A stretch of 41,476 nucleotides of DNA from contig JAIYAV010000075.1 in the NCBI GenBank assembly GCA_027488855.1, forward strand, positions 1 to 41,476. Reading direction: 5' to 3'. Shown piece by piece: positions 24,528 through 32,968 of the stretch. A program made the translations under genes and the position numbers. The DNA comes from Saprospiraceae bacterium. GTDB lineage: Bacteria > Bacteroidota > Bacteroidia > Chitinophagales > Saprospiraceae. The notes beneath the pieces are model-generated. The model was not told the DNA's origin. It saw nothing but the letters and a program-made list of their open reading frames with translations, and did not search any database. Numbering within the stretch: position 1 is the stretch's first letter; each line of letters starts with the position of its first letter.

Positions 24528-24974
24528 ATGACAACTGAAACCATCTCAATCCGCGAAGGAAGCATCGTGGAAGCCGTCGCCCTGAGCATGAGTATTCCCG
24601 AATTTACGGCACCTCACCAGGCCGAAGAATACCAAAAGCGCTTGGCGGGGGTACCAGCGCTTATTCTGCTTGCAGAAAGTGCAGGAAAAGTAGTGGGTTT
24701 CAAAGTGGGCTATGCCAAGGGGGAACAAGTCTTTTATTCCTGGATGGGAGCGGTATTGCCCGAATTTCGCCAGTTTGGGGTAGCCAAAGCATTGGCGGTT
24801 CGGCAGGAGGAGTGGGCAAGGGCGCAAGGTTTTACCTGCATTCAGTTCAAAACGCGGAATCGCTTGAAGGCCATGTTGCAGTTTGCGTTGGGCAATGGTT
24901 TTGACATCATTGGGGTGGAACCACGGGAAACACTGGGGGAATATCGAATTTTGTTGCAAAAATCGTTACCGTAA
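24528..24974 (+). CDS. GNAT-family N-acetyltransferase
   Basis: A 148-residue protein with the GNAT core: a donor-site strand and loop (VVGFKVGYAKGEQVFYSWMGAV) followed by the acetyl-CoA loop region LPEFRQFGVAKALAVRQEEWA. QFGVAKAL fits the Q/R-x-x-G-x-G/A pattern. ASG-type substrate cannot be named. It is divergent from the XRE-ImmA gene across the operator. Its last 9 bases overlap the 3' end of mutY on the opposite strand (24966-24974). Confidence 0.85.
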   Translation: MTTETISIREGSIVEAVALSMSIPEFTAPHQAEEYQKRLAGVPALILLAESAGKVVGFKVGYAKGEQVFYSWMGAVLPEFRQFGVAKALAVRQEEWARAQGFTCIQFKTRNRLKAMLQFALGNGFDIIGVEPRETLGEYRILLQKSLP

Positions 24975-26048
24975 TTCCAATAATAAACCCCGGTCCCCTA
25001 AATACCGATCAATCACCTTCGGGAATGCGTATTTGTTTAATGTTTCACGATTCACCCAAACCCAATTGGATGGTATTCCTGCGGGTAAGACCTGCAAATC
25101 GATCTCCCAAAATCGCACATTCACCACCTGATGGGTGAGCAATTGCTGAAACACCTTGGAGCCACTGCGTAAAGTATGCGGAGTGAGGGTAAGCCCGGTT
25201 TTTTCCAACAGTTCAGTTTGTAACAGTTCCCAGCTTTGCTCCAAACTTTCATTTTCTACCAAGGGGAATTGGTACAACTCCAGCCAAATGTCTTTTGCTT
25301 CGCGTTTTTGAATCAAGACCTGACCCTCAAAATTGAACACCAGATAATGGAAAAAACGCTCCGTTTTGACAATTTTTTTGCTTTTGACGGGCAGTTCTCC
25401 GATGCGATTTTCCTGCAAGGCCACGCAGTGTGTTTGTAGGGGGCATTTTTTGCAGTGTGGGTTGCGCGGCAAACAAAGCGTTGCCCCAAAATCCATGATG
25501 GCCTGGTTGTAAAGGCCAGCTTGGGTTGCATCTAGCAAGGCTTCAGCCAATTGGGTAAACTGCTTTTTGCCTTCGGTGCTGTCTTGGGGGGTACTGATGC
25601 CAAAAAAACGGGCGAGTACCCGAAACACATTGCCATCTACTACAGCGTGTGGCAAATTGTAGGCAAAAGACGCAATCGCTGCTGCCGTGTAAGGCCCCAC
25701 CCCTTTGAGCAAACGGATGCCATCGTAGGTTGTGGGGAATACCCCATCCAGATCATGGGCGATGTAGCGTGCTGCGGCCAGTAAGTTGCGTGCCCGGGAG
25801 TAATAGCCCAGGCCTTCCCATAGTTTCATCACTTCATCGTCGGGGGCAGCGGCCAGATCCTGGATACGGGGGTAGGATTCCACAAAACGCAGATAATAGG
25901 CCAAACCCTGTTCCACACGGGTTTGCTGCAAGATGATTTCTGAAAGCCAGATGTGGTAAGGGTTTTGAATGCCTTTCCAGGGCAAGGGCCGGTCTTCGGG
26001 ATGGTACCATGCCAGCAAATTTTCTTGAAAAAAGCTATAATACTTCAT
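24966..26048 (-). CDS. mutY: A/G-specific adenine DNA glycosylase
   Basis: A 360-residue base-excision repair enzyme that removes adenine mispaired with 8-oxoguanine. I chose the ATG at 26048; 17 upstream codons to 26099 look non-coding. Glu37 in IWLSEIILQQTRV is the catalytic general acid. The helix-hairpin-helix GVGPYTAAAIASFAY is followed by the conserved Asp in AVVDGNVFRVLAR. The iron-sulfur ligands are spaced Cys-x6-Cys-x2-Cys-x5-Cys (CLPRNPHCKKCPLQTHC). A C-terminal NUDIX-like domain (about 230-355) recognises 8-oxoG. Everything expected is present. Confidence 0.96.
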   Translation of the reverse strand: MKYYSFFQENLLAWYHPEDRPLPWKGIQNPYHIWLSEIILQQTRVEQGLAYYLRFVESYPRIQDLAAAPDDEVMKLWEGLGYYSRARNLLAAARYIAHDLDGVFPTTYDGIRLLKGVGPYTAAAIASFAYNLPHAVVDGNVFRVLARFFGISTPQDSTEGKKQFTQLAEALLDATQAGLYNQAIMDFGATLCLPRNPHCKKCPLQTHCVALQENRIGELPVKSKKIVKTERFFHYLVFNFEGQVLIQKREAKDIWLELYQFPLVENESLEQSWELLQTELLEKTGLTLTPHTLRSGSKVFQQLLTHQVVNVRFWEIDLQVLPAGIPSNWVWVNRETLNKYAFPKVIDRYLGDRGLLLELR

Positions 26049-26208
26049 AAGATCTTCCACAAAAAAAATTAGGCGATGAAGATAAGTCTCCATCGCCATA
26101 ACTGCTATCTAAAAAATAAAAAAGTCAATTGGGTGATTTCAAGGCGGCAGCCATGCCAGCTTTGAATAAGGTCAGCAAATGTAGTCGGTATCAGATCGCA
26201 GGACCAAT

Positions 26209-26742
26209 TTACTCTGCATCATCCAGTACCATATCGGTGTACCGTTTGCCGATCATGTCTTTGAGTTCTTTGCGGGCAAAAAAGATGCGGCTTTTGACCG
26301 TTCCCAGAGGTAGATCCAGATAATCGGCGATTTCCTGGTACTTGTAACCCTGGTAGTGCATCAGGAAGGGAACCCGAATGCTGTCATCGAGTTTTTCGAT
26401 CAGTTGCACGAGTTCTTTCATCATAATGCTTGATTCAGCCCGGTTGTCAATGGTGTTGGCCGTAGAGTTGATGTAGTACAAATTATCGGTAGAATCGACA
26501 ATGGTGTTGGCCTTGGTCTTTTTGCGGTAGTTGTTGATGAAAATGTTTTTCATGATCGTGAACAACCATGCCTTAAAGTTGGTGCCAGGGCGAAATTTAT
26601 CCATATTGGTCATAGCTCGGTAAGCCGTCTCTTGATAAAGATCTTTGGCATCCTCCGTATTTTTGGTCAAGTTGAACGCAAAAGAATGGAGAAGGACAGA
26701 CATGCTATTGAGCTGGGTATGAAAATCTGATGGATAAGACAT
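26209..26742 (-). CDS. ECF RNA polymerase sigma factor
   Basis: A 177-residue sigma-70 family protein with region 2 (NTEDAKDLYQETAYRAMTNMDKFRPGTNFKAWLF, here summarised) and region 4 (PFLMHYQGYKYQEIADYLDLPLGTVKSRIFFARKEL, likewise). The two regions are joined by a linker of about 40 residues. The C-terminus ends DMVLDDAE. No anti-sigma gene is adjacent. The family occurs widely in Bacteroidota; one copy is often constitutive. Targets unknown. Confidence 0.92.
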   Translation of the reverse strand: MSYPSDFHTQLNSMSVLLHSFAFNLTKNTEDAKDLYQETAYRAMTNMDKFRPGTNFKAWLFTIMKNIFINNYRKKTKANTIVDSTDNLYYINSTANTIDNRAESSIMMKELVQLIEKLDDSIRVPFLMHYQGYKYQEIADYLDLPLGTVKSRIFFARKELKDMIGKRYTDMVLDDAE

Positions 26743-27013
26743 ATTTGCTGGTTTTAATGACTATGCTTGCTGCCAAGCACATTTGTTGAATCAAAAGTAC
26801 ACACTAGTTCAACAAAATGCAAGAAATTGGACTTGTTTTTCAAAATATCTTTGATTTTGTTTAATCGATTTTGATTTTATTTTACACAATTAATTGAAAG
26901 TCAATTAAATAAATTCTTATCTTTATTTTTCTTTCTTTCAGAAAAAAATGAAATAAAGAGCCTGAATTTCAGAATTCATGATTTCATACCGGATTTGTGT
27001 AAGCATTAATACG
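26743..27013. other. AT-rich intergenic region
   Basis: Upstream flank of the sigma factor gene and 3' flank of the LptF/G gene. Very A/T-rich with repeated TTTGATTTTG-like runs at about 26840-26880. No gene or strong hairpin is seen before the terminator at 27014. Confidence 0.5.
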
Positions 27014-27051
27014 ACAAAAAGCCAGCCTTGAATCCAAAGCCGGCTTTTTGT
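27014..27051 (-). terminator. Rho-independent terminator of the LptF/G permease gene
   Basis: ACAAAAAGCCAGC (27014-27026) pairs with GCCGGCTTTTTGT (27039-27051), one G-U position, loop 12 bases. The A/T ends give T-runs in both directions. It lies 31 bp past the stop at 27082. Confidence 0.85.
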
Positions 27052-27081
27052 TTAACTTTTTACTTCAACAAAATGCGGAGG

Positions 27082-28179
27082 TTACTTTTGTGCAGTCTGG
27101 ATGAGTCGCAAGGCGATGAAAGCGAAAATGATGTTCGGAAGCCAGGCACCCAGCCAAACTGGGATGGTTTGCCCGAGGGCAAATACATTTGTAAATTTGG
27201 ACAAAAAGACAAAAATAGCCCCAACCCCTATCCCCAAGGCCAAGTGAAACCCAAACCCACCCCGCACTTTGCGCGAAGCGATGGCCATACCAATGAAGGT
27301 GAGGATAAATATGGTGGCCGGATCGGCAGTGCGGCGGTACAATTCGAATTCGTATTTGCGGGTATTGCTGGCGCCACGGGCGTTTTGCTGGTTGATGTAG
27401 CGCATCAGCCGAGGGGTCACCATCATGCTTTGTTGACTGGAGTAATCCACAAAATCTTCGGGATAAAGGCTCAAGGTAGTGTCTTTGGATTCGGAGAGGT
27501 GCATCTCTAGCCTTTCTTTCAAGCCGTTGAAATGGTGCGTACTGTAATCCCACAGGCGCCATTTGCGGGTTTCAGGGATGAATTCGGCCCGATCCGCTTT
27601 GGTATAGCTGATCAGTTCTTGGTTTTTGAACTGTTCGATGCGAAAATCGCGGGCGGTGCTATCGTCCTTGCGGTAAAAACCGATGAACACTTTGGTGCCA
27701 GGTGCTACAAACAAGTGAATATTGGTGGCTTTGCCTTTGTCGTCGTTTTTGTCGATGTATTTGTGGGTGATGTCCTGGCGGTATTTTTCTCCAATGGGCA
27801 TGATGATGTGGGTACAAAGCAGGTACAGCAAGGTCAAAAAAGCAGCTCCAAAAAAATAGGAGCGCATTAGGCGATTGAAGCTAATCCCAGCATTAAAAAT
27901 GGAGATGATCTCCGAGCTATAAGCCATCCGCGAGGTAAAAAAAACCACCGAAATGAGCGTACAAACCGACCACAACTGGCCACCAATCCACAGCATAAAA
28001 CTGGGATAGTATTGCAGCACGATTTCCTTGGTGGTAATGGGCTCTTCGATGAACTTCTCAACTTTTTCACTAAAATCCAGGATGACCGCGACCATCAAAA
28101 AGATCAGCACGGTAAAAAAGAAAGTGGACAAAAACTTTTTGATGATGTACCAGTCCAGGATTTTTATGTAGTTGTTCAT
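27082..28179 (-). CDS. LptF/LptG-family LPS export permease
   Basis: A 365-residue inner-membrane protein from the ATG at 28179; 51 upstream codons to 28332 are discarded because they cross repeat A copy 3. The N-terminus KILDWYIIKKFLSTFFFTVLIF is the YjgP/YjgQ hallmark. Helices lie at about 13-33, 55-80 and 100-120, a periplasmic beta-jellyroll spans ~130-260, and three helices finish the protein (TIFILTFIGMAIASRK, ALGIGVGAIFVFLS, LGAWLPNIIFAFIALRL). It extracts LPS from the inner membrane with LptB (6788-7534). Whether it is F or G is unclear. Confidence 0.92.
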   Translation of the reverse strand: MNNYIKILDWYIIKKFLSTFFFTVLIFLMVAVILDFSEKVEKFIEEPITTKEIVLQYYPSFMLWIGGQLWSVCTLISVVFFTSRMAYSSEIISIFNAGISFNRLMRSYFFGAAFLTLLYLLCTHIIMPIGEKYRQDITHKYIDKNDDKGKATNIHLFVAPGTKVFIGFYRKDDSTARDFRIEQFKNQELISYTKADRAEFIPETRKWRLWDYSTHHFNGLKERLEMHLSESKDTTLSLYPEDFVDYSSQQSMMVTPRLMRYINQQNARGASNTRKYEFELYRRTADPATIFILTFIGMAIASRKVRGGFGFHLALGIGVGAIFVFLSKFTNVFALGQTIPVWLGAWLPNIIFAFIALRLIQTAQK

Positions 28180-28294
28180 TCCAAATAATTGAAGTACAAA
28201 AGTAGCTTTTTTTAAAGGAGTACCCAAGTCCTTGAGATGTGGATCATTTTTTTGGGAAAAACCTAAAAAAGTTGTAACATCGTTCCTTAGTAGT

Positions 28295-28327
28295 GGGGCA
28301 AAATGAACATTTATTTTTTTTCGCCCC
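28295..28327. repeat. Repeat family A, copy 3 (collapsed, 33 bp)
   Basis: Begins GGGGCAAAATGAACATTTAT and ends CGCCCC; preceded by AGTAGT like the right flank of the other copies. It looks like the two outer ends of family A joined without the centre. It lies between the divergent LptF/G and DUF58 genes, 20 bp before the latter's start. Confidence 0.7.
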
Positions 28328-28346
28328 TTCAAGTAAACGCATCCTA

Positions 28347-29672
28347 GTGAAATCTACTTTTTTACCATCGCGGTTTTTTATCGTTTGCGGCGTACTAATC
28401 CTGGTTTTGGCCCTGGGCTTTGCCATTCCCATCTTGTTCCCAATTGGGCAATTTTTACTTTTTATCTTTCTAGCCTTGGTTTTGACCGATTGGATGCTGT
28501 TGTTTCAGGCTGGGGTAAACCTGAGTGGCATCCGTCGTTTGCCTCGCATGATGAGTTTGGGGGGCGAAAATCCGGTTTACCTGGATCTGAACAATGACTC
28601 CAATTTGACCCTGCGCATCAACGTCATCGACGAGCTTCCTGAACAATTACAAACCCGCGATTTTGTCCAAAGCCTCACGCTCCAAGGTGGTGAAATGGCC
28701 TCCATTCGCTATGATTTACGCCCATTGGAGCGGGGCGAATACAGCTTTGGGGTGACGAATTGTTACGCTACCGGCCTGTTCGGCCTGGTAGAGCGACGGA
28801 TTCAGCTCAATCAAAGCCCCATGAAAGCGGCCGTTTATCCTTCTGTGATTCAAATGAAACAAATGGAGATGCGGGCTTTTGAACGCACCACTACCCGCGA
28901 AGGCATCAAGCACATTCGGCGGATTGGGCACAGCTATGAGTTTGAACAAATCAAAAATTACGTAGCAGGCGATGATTTTCGCAGCATCAACTGGAAGGCC
29001 AGTAGCCGCAAGGAGGGATTGATGGTCAATCAATTTGAAGATGAACGGGCCCAACAGGTGTATTGCATCATTGACAAAAGCCGGGTAATGCGCATGCCGT
29101 TTAAAGGCTTAAGCCTAATGGATTACGCCATCAATGCAACTCTGGCCATTTCCAACATCATCATCAAAAAATACGATAAAGCGGGCTTGATCACTTATTC
29201 GGATAAAATTGGCGCGACCATCAAAGCGGACAATCGGCCCACCCAATTGAATTTTATCCTCAATGCGCTGTACAAAGAAAAAGAAAGACCCCTGGAAGCC
29301 AATTACGAATTGCTTTTCCACATCAGCAGCAAACTCATCAATGGCCGTAGCCTGATTTTGTTGTTTACCAATTTTGAAAGTGCGTTTGCCCTCGAACGGG
29401 CTTTGCCAATCTTGCGGCGCATCAATCGCCGCCATCTCTTGGTCGTCGTCTTTTTTGACAATACCGAAATCCGCGAATTTGCTGAACAAGACGCGAAAGA
29501 CATTGAAGGCATTTACCAACAAACCATGGCCCGCAAATACCTCAGCGAAAAAGCCCAAATGGTACTCACCCTACGGCAATATGGCATTCAATCCGTCCTT
29601 ACCCGCCCCGAAGATCTTTCAATCAACACCATTAATAAATACTTGGAATTGAAGGCGAGAGGACTGATTTGA
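28347..29672 (+). CDS. DUF58-domain membrane protein
   Basis: A 441-residue protein starting at GTG 28347; an upstream GTG at 28293 falls in the repeat. Two membrane helices at about 10-50 (FFIVCGVLILVLALGFAIPI, LLFIFLALVLTDWMLLF) precede a cytoplasmic part. The DUF58 motif is clear at about 215-255 (IRRIGHSYEFEQIKNYVAGDD, FRSINWKASSRK). A von Willebrand A-like fold follows (CIIDKSRVM, then LILLFTNFES and LLVVVFFDNTE). DUF58 proteins usually pair with MoxR ATPases and Bat proteins in envelope or stress functions; none is adjacent here. The gene ends at a family B repeat. Confidence 0.88.
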   Translation: MKSTFLPSRFFIVCGVLILVLALGFAIPILFPIGQFLLFIFLALVLTDWMLLFQAGVNLSGIRRLPRMMSLGGENPVYLDLNNDSNLTLRINVIDELPEQLQTRDFVQSLTLQGGEMASIRYDLRPLERGEYSFGVTNCYATGLFGLVERRIQLNQSPMKAAVYPSVIQMKQMEMRAFERTTTREGIKHIRRIGHSYEFEQIKNYVAGDDFRSINWKASSRKEGLMVNQFEDERAQQVYCIIDKSRVMRMPFKGLSLMDYAINATLAISNIIIKKYDKAGLITYSDKIGATIKADNRPTQLNFILNALYKEKERPLEANYELLFHISSKLINGRSLILLFTNFESAFALERALPILRRINRRHLLVVVFFDNTEIREFAEQDAKDIEGIYQQTMARKYLSEKAQMVLTLRQYGIQSVLTRPEDLSINTINKYLELKARGLI

Positions 29673-29786
29673 AAGATGAAAGATGAAAGATGAAAGATGA
29701 AAGCATTTGCGTTACCGCTGAGACTTAGACAAGGTCATCGTCAAAAACGCTGCGGTAGCATCTTTCATCTTTCATCTCTCATCTTT
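29671..29786. repeat. Repeat family B, copy 1
   Basis: Four GAAAGAT heptamers at 29671-29704 face ATCTTTC-type heptamers at about 29759-29786. The core between them contains GACAAGGTCATCGTCAAAA and GCTGCGGTAGCATC. Copy 2 is at 31740-31843. It starts at the DUF58 stop and ends at the stop of the small minus-strand frame 29785-29883. Confidence 0.85.
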
Positions 29787-29883
29787 AATTAAAAAGGATG
29801 CTTCCCCCGATCAGCGCGAGAGACAGGATGGCCAGCCAAAGGCGTAGGTCTTTGGAGTAATGGTTTTGTTTAAGGTTCCCCAC
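29785..29883 (-). CDS. Possible 32-residue single-pass membrane protein
   Basis: A GTG-initiated frame: a basic, polar start (GNLKQNHYSKDLR), then LWLAILSLALIGGSILFN as one hydrophobic helix, then TAA. No ATG is available and no clear ribosome site is seen. Support comes from position: family B copy 2 abuts the stop of a real gene through the same AATTAAAGATGAAAG junction, and copy 1 ends here in exactly the same way. Function unknown. Confidence 0.4.
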   Translation of the reverse strand: MGNLKQNHYSKDLRLWLAILSLALIGGSILFN

Positions 29884-30076
29884 ATTCGTTTTTGGTTTTA
29901 TGAGTAAAGTGATTTCCCCTTACCTAAACCAAAAAGAATGCCATATCGACAAATTGTGAAAAAAATAATTGTATTTTTATTAATTAAACTTATATTTTAT
30001 TGACAATTAGTTTTTTGTGTTGAAAAAAAGCCATGGAAAAACTACAGGAAAACAGTGGTTATAACCCCGTTCCCGA

Positions 30077-31486
30077 TTACAGCTCTATTTCCTGACCCAA
30101 TTCCGGTATTTCTACATCGGCAAAACCTACCCCGAGTAAAAACTCCCGGAAAGCAATTTGTGCGTCGTAGTCGCCGTGAACCAAGAAGATTTTTTTTGCA
30201 CTGTCCTTTTGATTGCGCAAAAAATCGGCCAATTCCAGCTTGTCTGCATGTGCCGAAAAGGAGTCCATGATTTCAATGTCTGCTTTTACGGCTTTGAATT
30301 CGCCAAACAATTTAATCTCATTTGCCCCATCACGCAGGCGGCCTGCCGGAGTGTACGGTGCAGCGTAACCCACGATCAGCACCGTGTTCTTAGGGTCATC
30401 GATGCCATGAAGCAAATGGTGTTTGATGCGCCCGGCGTTGGCCATGCCCGATGAAGCAATGACAATGCAGGCTTCAGTGGAATAATTGAGCTTTTTAGAA
30501 TCTTCGGTTTTGCGAATGTAGCGCAGGCCATTGAAGCCAAAGGGGTTTTCATCAATGGTCAGGTATTCTGACAATTCCTCGTCAAAACACTCGGGATGAG
30601 ACCCGAAAATGGTGGTGGCATTCACCGCCAGAGGGCTATCCACGTAGACTGGAATCCGGGGCAAAAGCTCTTGATTGGCCATTTGATCCAGCAGGTAAAC
30701 AATCTCTTGGGTGCGCCCAACACTGAAGGCAGGAATGAGCAGTTTTCCGCCTTTTTCTACACAGGTATGCCGAATGATATCTAGGAAGTGGTGGGTTTCT
30801 GCAGGAGCGTCTTCGTGAGTACGGTCGCCATAGGTGGATTCACAGATCAGGTAATCCATTTCGGGCATGGGTAGTGGATCGCGTAAAATGGGGCGATGAG
30901 GACGTCCAACGTCACCACTGAATCCAAAATGGATCACTTTCCCCTTTTCTTCAATCTTCAAACTTACGCTGGCGCTGCCTAAAATGTGCCCAGCATCCCG
31001 AAACATTGCTTCTACTTTGGGATGAATTTGAAACCACTTTTCATAGGAGTAGGAAGTAAACAACTCCATCGTGGTGTGCACATCCTCGCGGGTATAGATG
31101 GGTTCTTCGTAAGCGATGTCGTCAAAATTGTGATTCTTGCTTTGTCGCTTGCGCTTGTATTCTACCTCGCGCTCCTGAATCATGGCACTGTCCAGCAGCA
31201 TCAAACTACTCAGGCTGCGGGTAGCATGGGTAGAGTGAATGGTGCCTCGGAACCCGTCCTTGACCAACTTGGGGATGCGCCCAGCGTGGTCGATGTGGGC
31301 ATGAGAAAGGATCAAACAATCAATGTCTGCTGGATCAAACAACCATTGTGCATTAAAATCCTCCAGGTTTTTGTCGGCACCCTGATACAAGCCACAGTCC
31401 AACAAAATTTTGAATCCATCCTCTAGCGTAATCAAATGGCAACTTCCGGTGACTTCCCGGGCCGCGCCGCAGAATTTTATCTTCAT
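30077..31486 (-). CDS. Beta-CASP metallo-beta-lactamase fold RNA exonuclease-like protein
   Basis: A 469-residue soluble enzyme. The zinc motif HAHIDHAGR is at about 61-69. Later metal-binding positions include DAGHILGS and SGDVGRPHRP. The beta-CASP cap follows (GKLLIPAFSVGRTQEIVYLL), with IASSGMANAGRIKHHL. The C-terminal RNA-metabolism segment contains DSFSAHADKLEL and FLVHGDYDAQ. It belongs to the YSH1/CPSF-like group (COG1236). It probably processes or degrades RNA. Repeat A copy 2 lies 17 bp upstream of the start. Confidence 0.92.
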   Translation of the reverse strand: MKIKFCGAAREVTGSCHLITLEDGFKILLDCGLYQGADKNLEDFNAQWLFDPADIDCLILSHAHIDHAGRIPKLVKDGFRGTIHSTHATRSLSSLMLLDSAMIQEREVEYKRKRQSKNHNFDDIAYEEPIYTREDVHTTMELFTSYSYEKWFQIHPKVEAMFRDAGHILGSASVSLKIEEKGKVIHFGFSGDVGRPHRPILRDPLPMPEMDYLICESTYGDRTHEDAPAETHHFLDIIRHTCVEKGGKLLIPAFSVGRTQEIVYLLDQMANQELLPRIPVYVDSPLAVNATTIFGSHPECFDEELSEYLTIDENPFGFNGLRYIRKTEDSKKLNYSTEACIVIASSGMANAGRIKHHLLHGIDDPKNTVLIVGYAAPYTPAGRLRDGANEIKLFGEFKAVKADIEIMDSFSAHADKLELADFLRNQKDSAKKIFLVHGDYDAQIAFREFLLGVGFADVEIPELGQEIEL

Positions 31487-31503
31487 TTGACCTGATTTCG
31501 TGT

Positions 31504-31620
31504 GGGGCGATAAAAAAATAAATTGTTCATTTTGCCAAAGGATTAGATAAGTAAACGTTTCATTTAAAGTGTCTTATCTAATCATTTGGCGCAGGAAAAA
31601 TGAACATTTATTTTTGCCCT
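31504..31620. repeat. Repeat family A, copy 2
   Basis: Same layout as copy 1: GGGGCGATAAAAAAATAAAT start, inner arms CCAAAGGATTAGATAAG and CTTATCTAATCATTTGG, loop with AAACGTTTCATTTAAAG, and end ATTTTTGCCCTACTACT. It lies 17 bp upstream of the MBL gene start at 31486 and follows repeat B copy 2 by 120 bp. Confidence 0.88.
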
Positions 31621-31739
31621 ACTACTGTTGTTCATTTTTCCCGTCTAATGTAAAATAAAAATGCCATTCCAGCAGAACTTACGTTCGCTAAAATGGCGGA
31701 TGTGGAAATATAGATCAGTAAAATTGGAAACGACTTGTA

Positions 31740-31843
31740 GAGATGAAAGATGAGAGATGAGAGATGCTGCCGCAGAGACTCAGACAAGGTCAATCGTCAA
31801 AAACGCTGCGGTAGCATCTTTTATCTTTCATCTTTCATCTTTA
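31740..31843. repeat. Repeat family B, copy 2
   Basis: GAGATGA/GAAAGAT-type heptamers at 31740-31765 face ATCTTTC-type heptamers at about 31816-31842. The core holds GACAAGGTCAATCGTCAAAA and GCTGCGGTAGCATC, as in copy 1. The right end is the TAA stop of the DUF4097 gene. The stretch 31621-31739 to its left shows no gene. Confidence 0.85.
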
Positions 31844-32968
31844 ATTACTCAGCACCTTTATCCCCCCATAATTCACACTAGCCTTGATCATCGGCGCGTC
31901 GCTGCTGCCAACGTGGCCTTTGACGACGTGAGAAGTGGGCTTTTGTACCTCATAGGTGACATTCATGGCTTGAGGGTAACGCACGCCAGCATAATTGGCG
32001 GCGGCATCGAGCTGGTAGCAGCACAGATCGGGCAGCACCTTCATGGTTACGTCGGTGTAATTGGCTCTGACGGAGGCATTGGTGAGTCCCTTGGAAAAGG
32101 ACACATTGCAACTGCCGTAGTTGAGATCGAGGTCCAGGCTTTTGGAAATCTCACCCATCGATACGGAATTGTACTGGCCACTGATGTTGACGCTACCTGC
32201 ATTCGTAGCGGCAAACTTGCTGTACATTCCCGTGGCCTTCAGGCTTTTAATGGTGCCCAGGCTGTAATTGTCGTATTTCGCGGTAGTAGTCAATGAATTG
32301 AGCTTGGGCGCGTTCAGGCCGGAGTAGGCGCTGTTCACCGTTAGGTCATCTGCTTCCGTTACAGTTAGTTTGGAATAACTCAGACTAACTGCGGCGTTCT
32401 GCGCATGACCAATGGTACCATTACCATAAGCCAACTCAAAATTGGAGCCATCGCCTACAGATTCGGTTTTGAAATTGCCGTACTTGACCGATAGTTTGGC
32501 TTTACCACTCACCGAAGCGAGGTATACATCGCCATAACGTTGGTCTACCTGGAGGTTGATGGTCGCAGGAACATACACTTCGTAATTGATCTTGTAATCG
32601 GCTTTGCCATCGTCCCAAAGCCAGGAACGGCGAATTTGCTCGATAGCGGTTTCGGCTTTTACATAGTCGGCACCGTTGGAAAAATTAACGGTGATGGCAT
32701 TAAAGACTTTTTGGGCATCTTCTTCCGAGCCTTCCTTCACCACGATGGTGACGGCAATTTTGACTCGGTTTTTGTCCCAGGTTTTGACTTCAATTTTTCC
32801 GTACTTGTTGCTCAAGTAAGTAGTGCCATTGGCCGAAATGTCAAACTCTCGCTTGATGGTTTTGGTAAATTCGCCGGAGGTGGTAAAGCCACAAAGTGAA
32901 CAGGCAATCATTGTACATACCAACAACATCGAGAGCGGTTTTTTCAAATCATAAGCTGACTTCCTCAT
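31841..32968 (-). CDS. DUF4097-type secreted or lipid-anchored adhesin-like protein
   Basis: A 375-residue protein from the ATG at 32968 (a further 16 codons to 33016 rejected). An N-terminal signal with cysteines (LSMLLVCTMIACSLCGF) suggests a signal or lipoprotein peptide. The rest is a regular beta-rich repeat pattern (YGKIEVKTWDKN, QRYGDVYLASVSG, YSKLTVTEADDL, YGSCNVSFSKG, NYAGVRYP) typical of DUF4097 or DUF2807-like head domains, forming a right-handed beta structure. It is last in a sigma/anti-sigma-like operon and overlaps its predecessor by 20 bp. It may be the surface output or sensor of that system. Confidence 0.75.
   Translation of the reverse strand: MRKSAYDLKKPLSMLLVCTMIACSLCGFTTSGEFTKTIKREFDISANGTTYLSNKYGKIEVKTWDKNRVKIAVTIVVKEGSEEDAQKVFNAITVNFSNGADYVKAETAIEQIRRSWLWDDGKADYKINYEVYVPATINLQVDQRYGDVYLASVSGKAKLSVKYGNFKTESVGDGSNFELAYGNGTIGHAQNAAVSLSYSKLTVTEADDLTVNSAYSGLNAPKLNSLTTTAKYDNYSLGTIKSLKATGMYSKFAATNAGSVNISGQYNSVSMGEISKSLDLDLNYGSCNVSFSKGLTNASVRANYTDVTMKVLPDLCCYQLDAAANYAGVRYPQAMNVTYEVQKPTSHVVKGHVGSSDAPMIKASVNYGGIKVLSN

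Noticed and set aside
26209-26742. Sigma factor and mutY as one operon
   Set aside because: There are 160 bp between them with no sign of coupling and no functional link.
29671-29704. GAAAGAT heptamers as a phase-variation tract
   Set aside because: They lie after the stop codon of the DUF58 gene and form hairpin arms, so length changes would not shift a frame.
30033-30095. A 20-codon plus-strand frame after an AT-rich promoter-like region (MEKLQENSGY...)
   Set aside because: It overlaps the 3' end of the minus-strand MBL gene, is very short, and has no conserved feature.
30077-31486. Beta-lactamase (antibiotic resistance)
   Set aside because: The beta-CASP cap and RNA-metabolism C-terminus show it is an RNA-processing type MBL protein.
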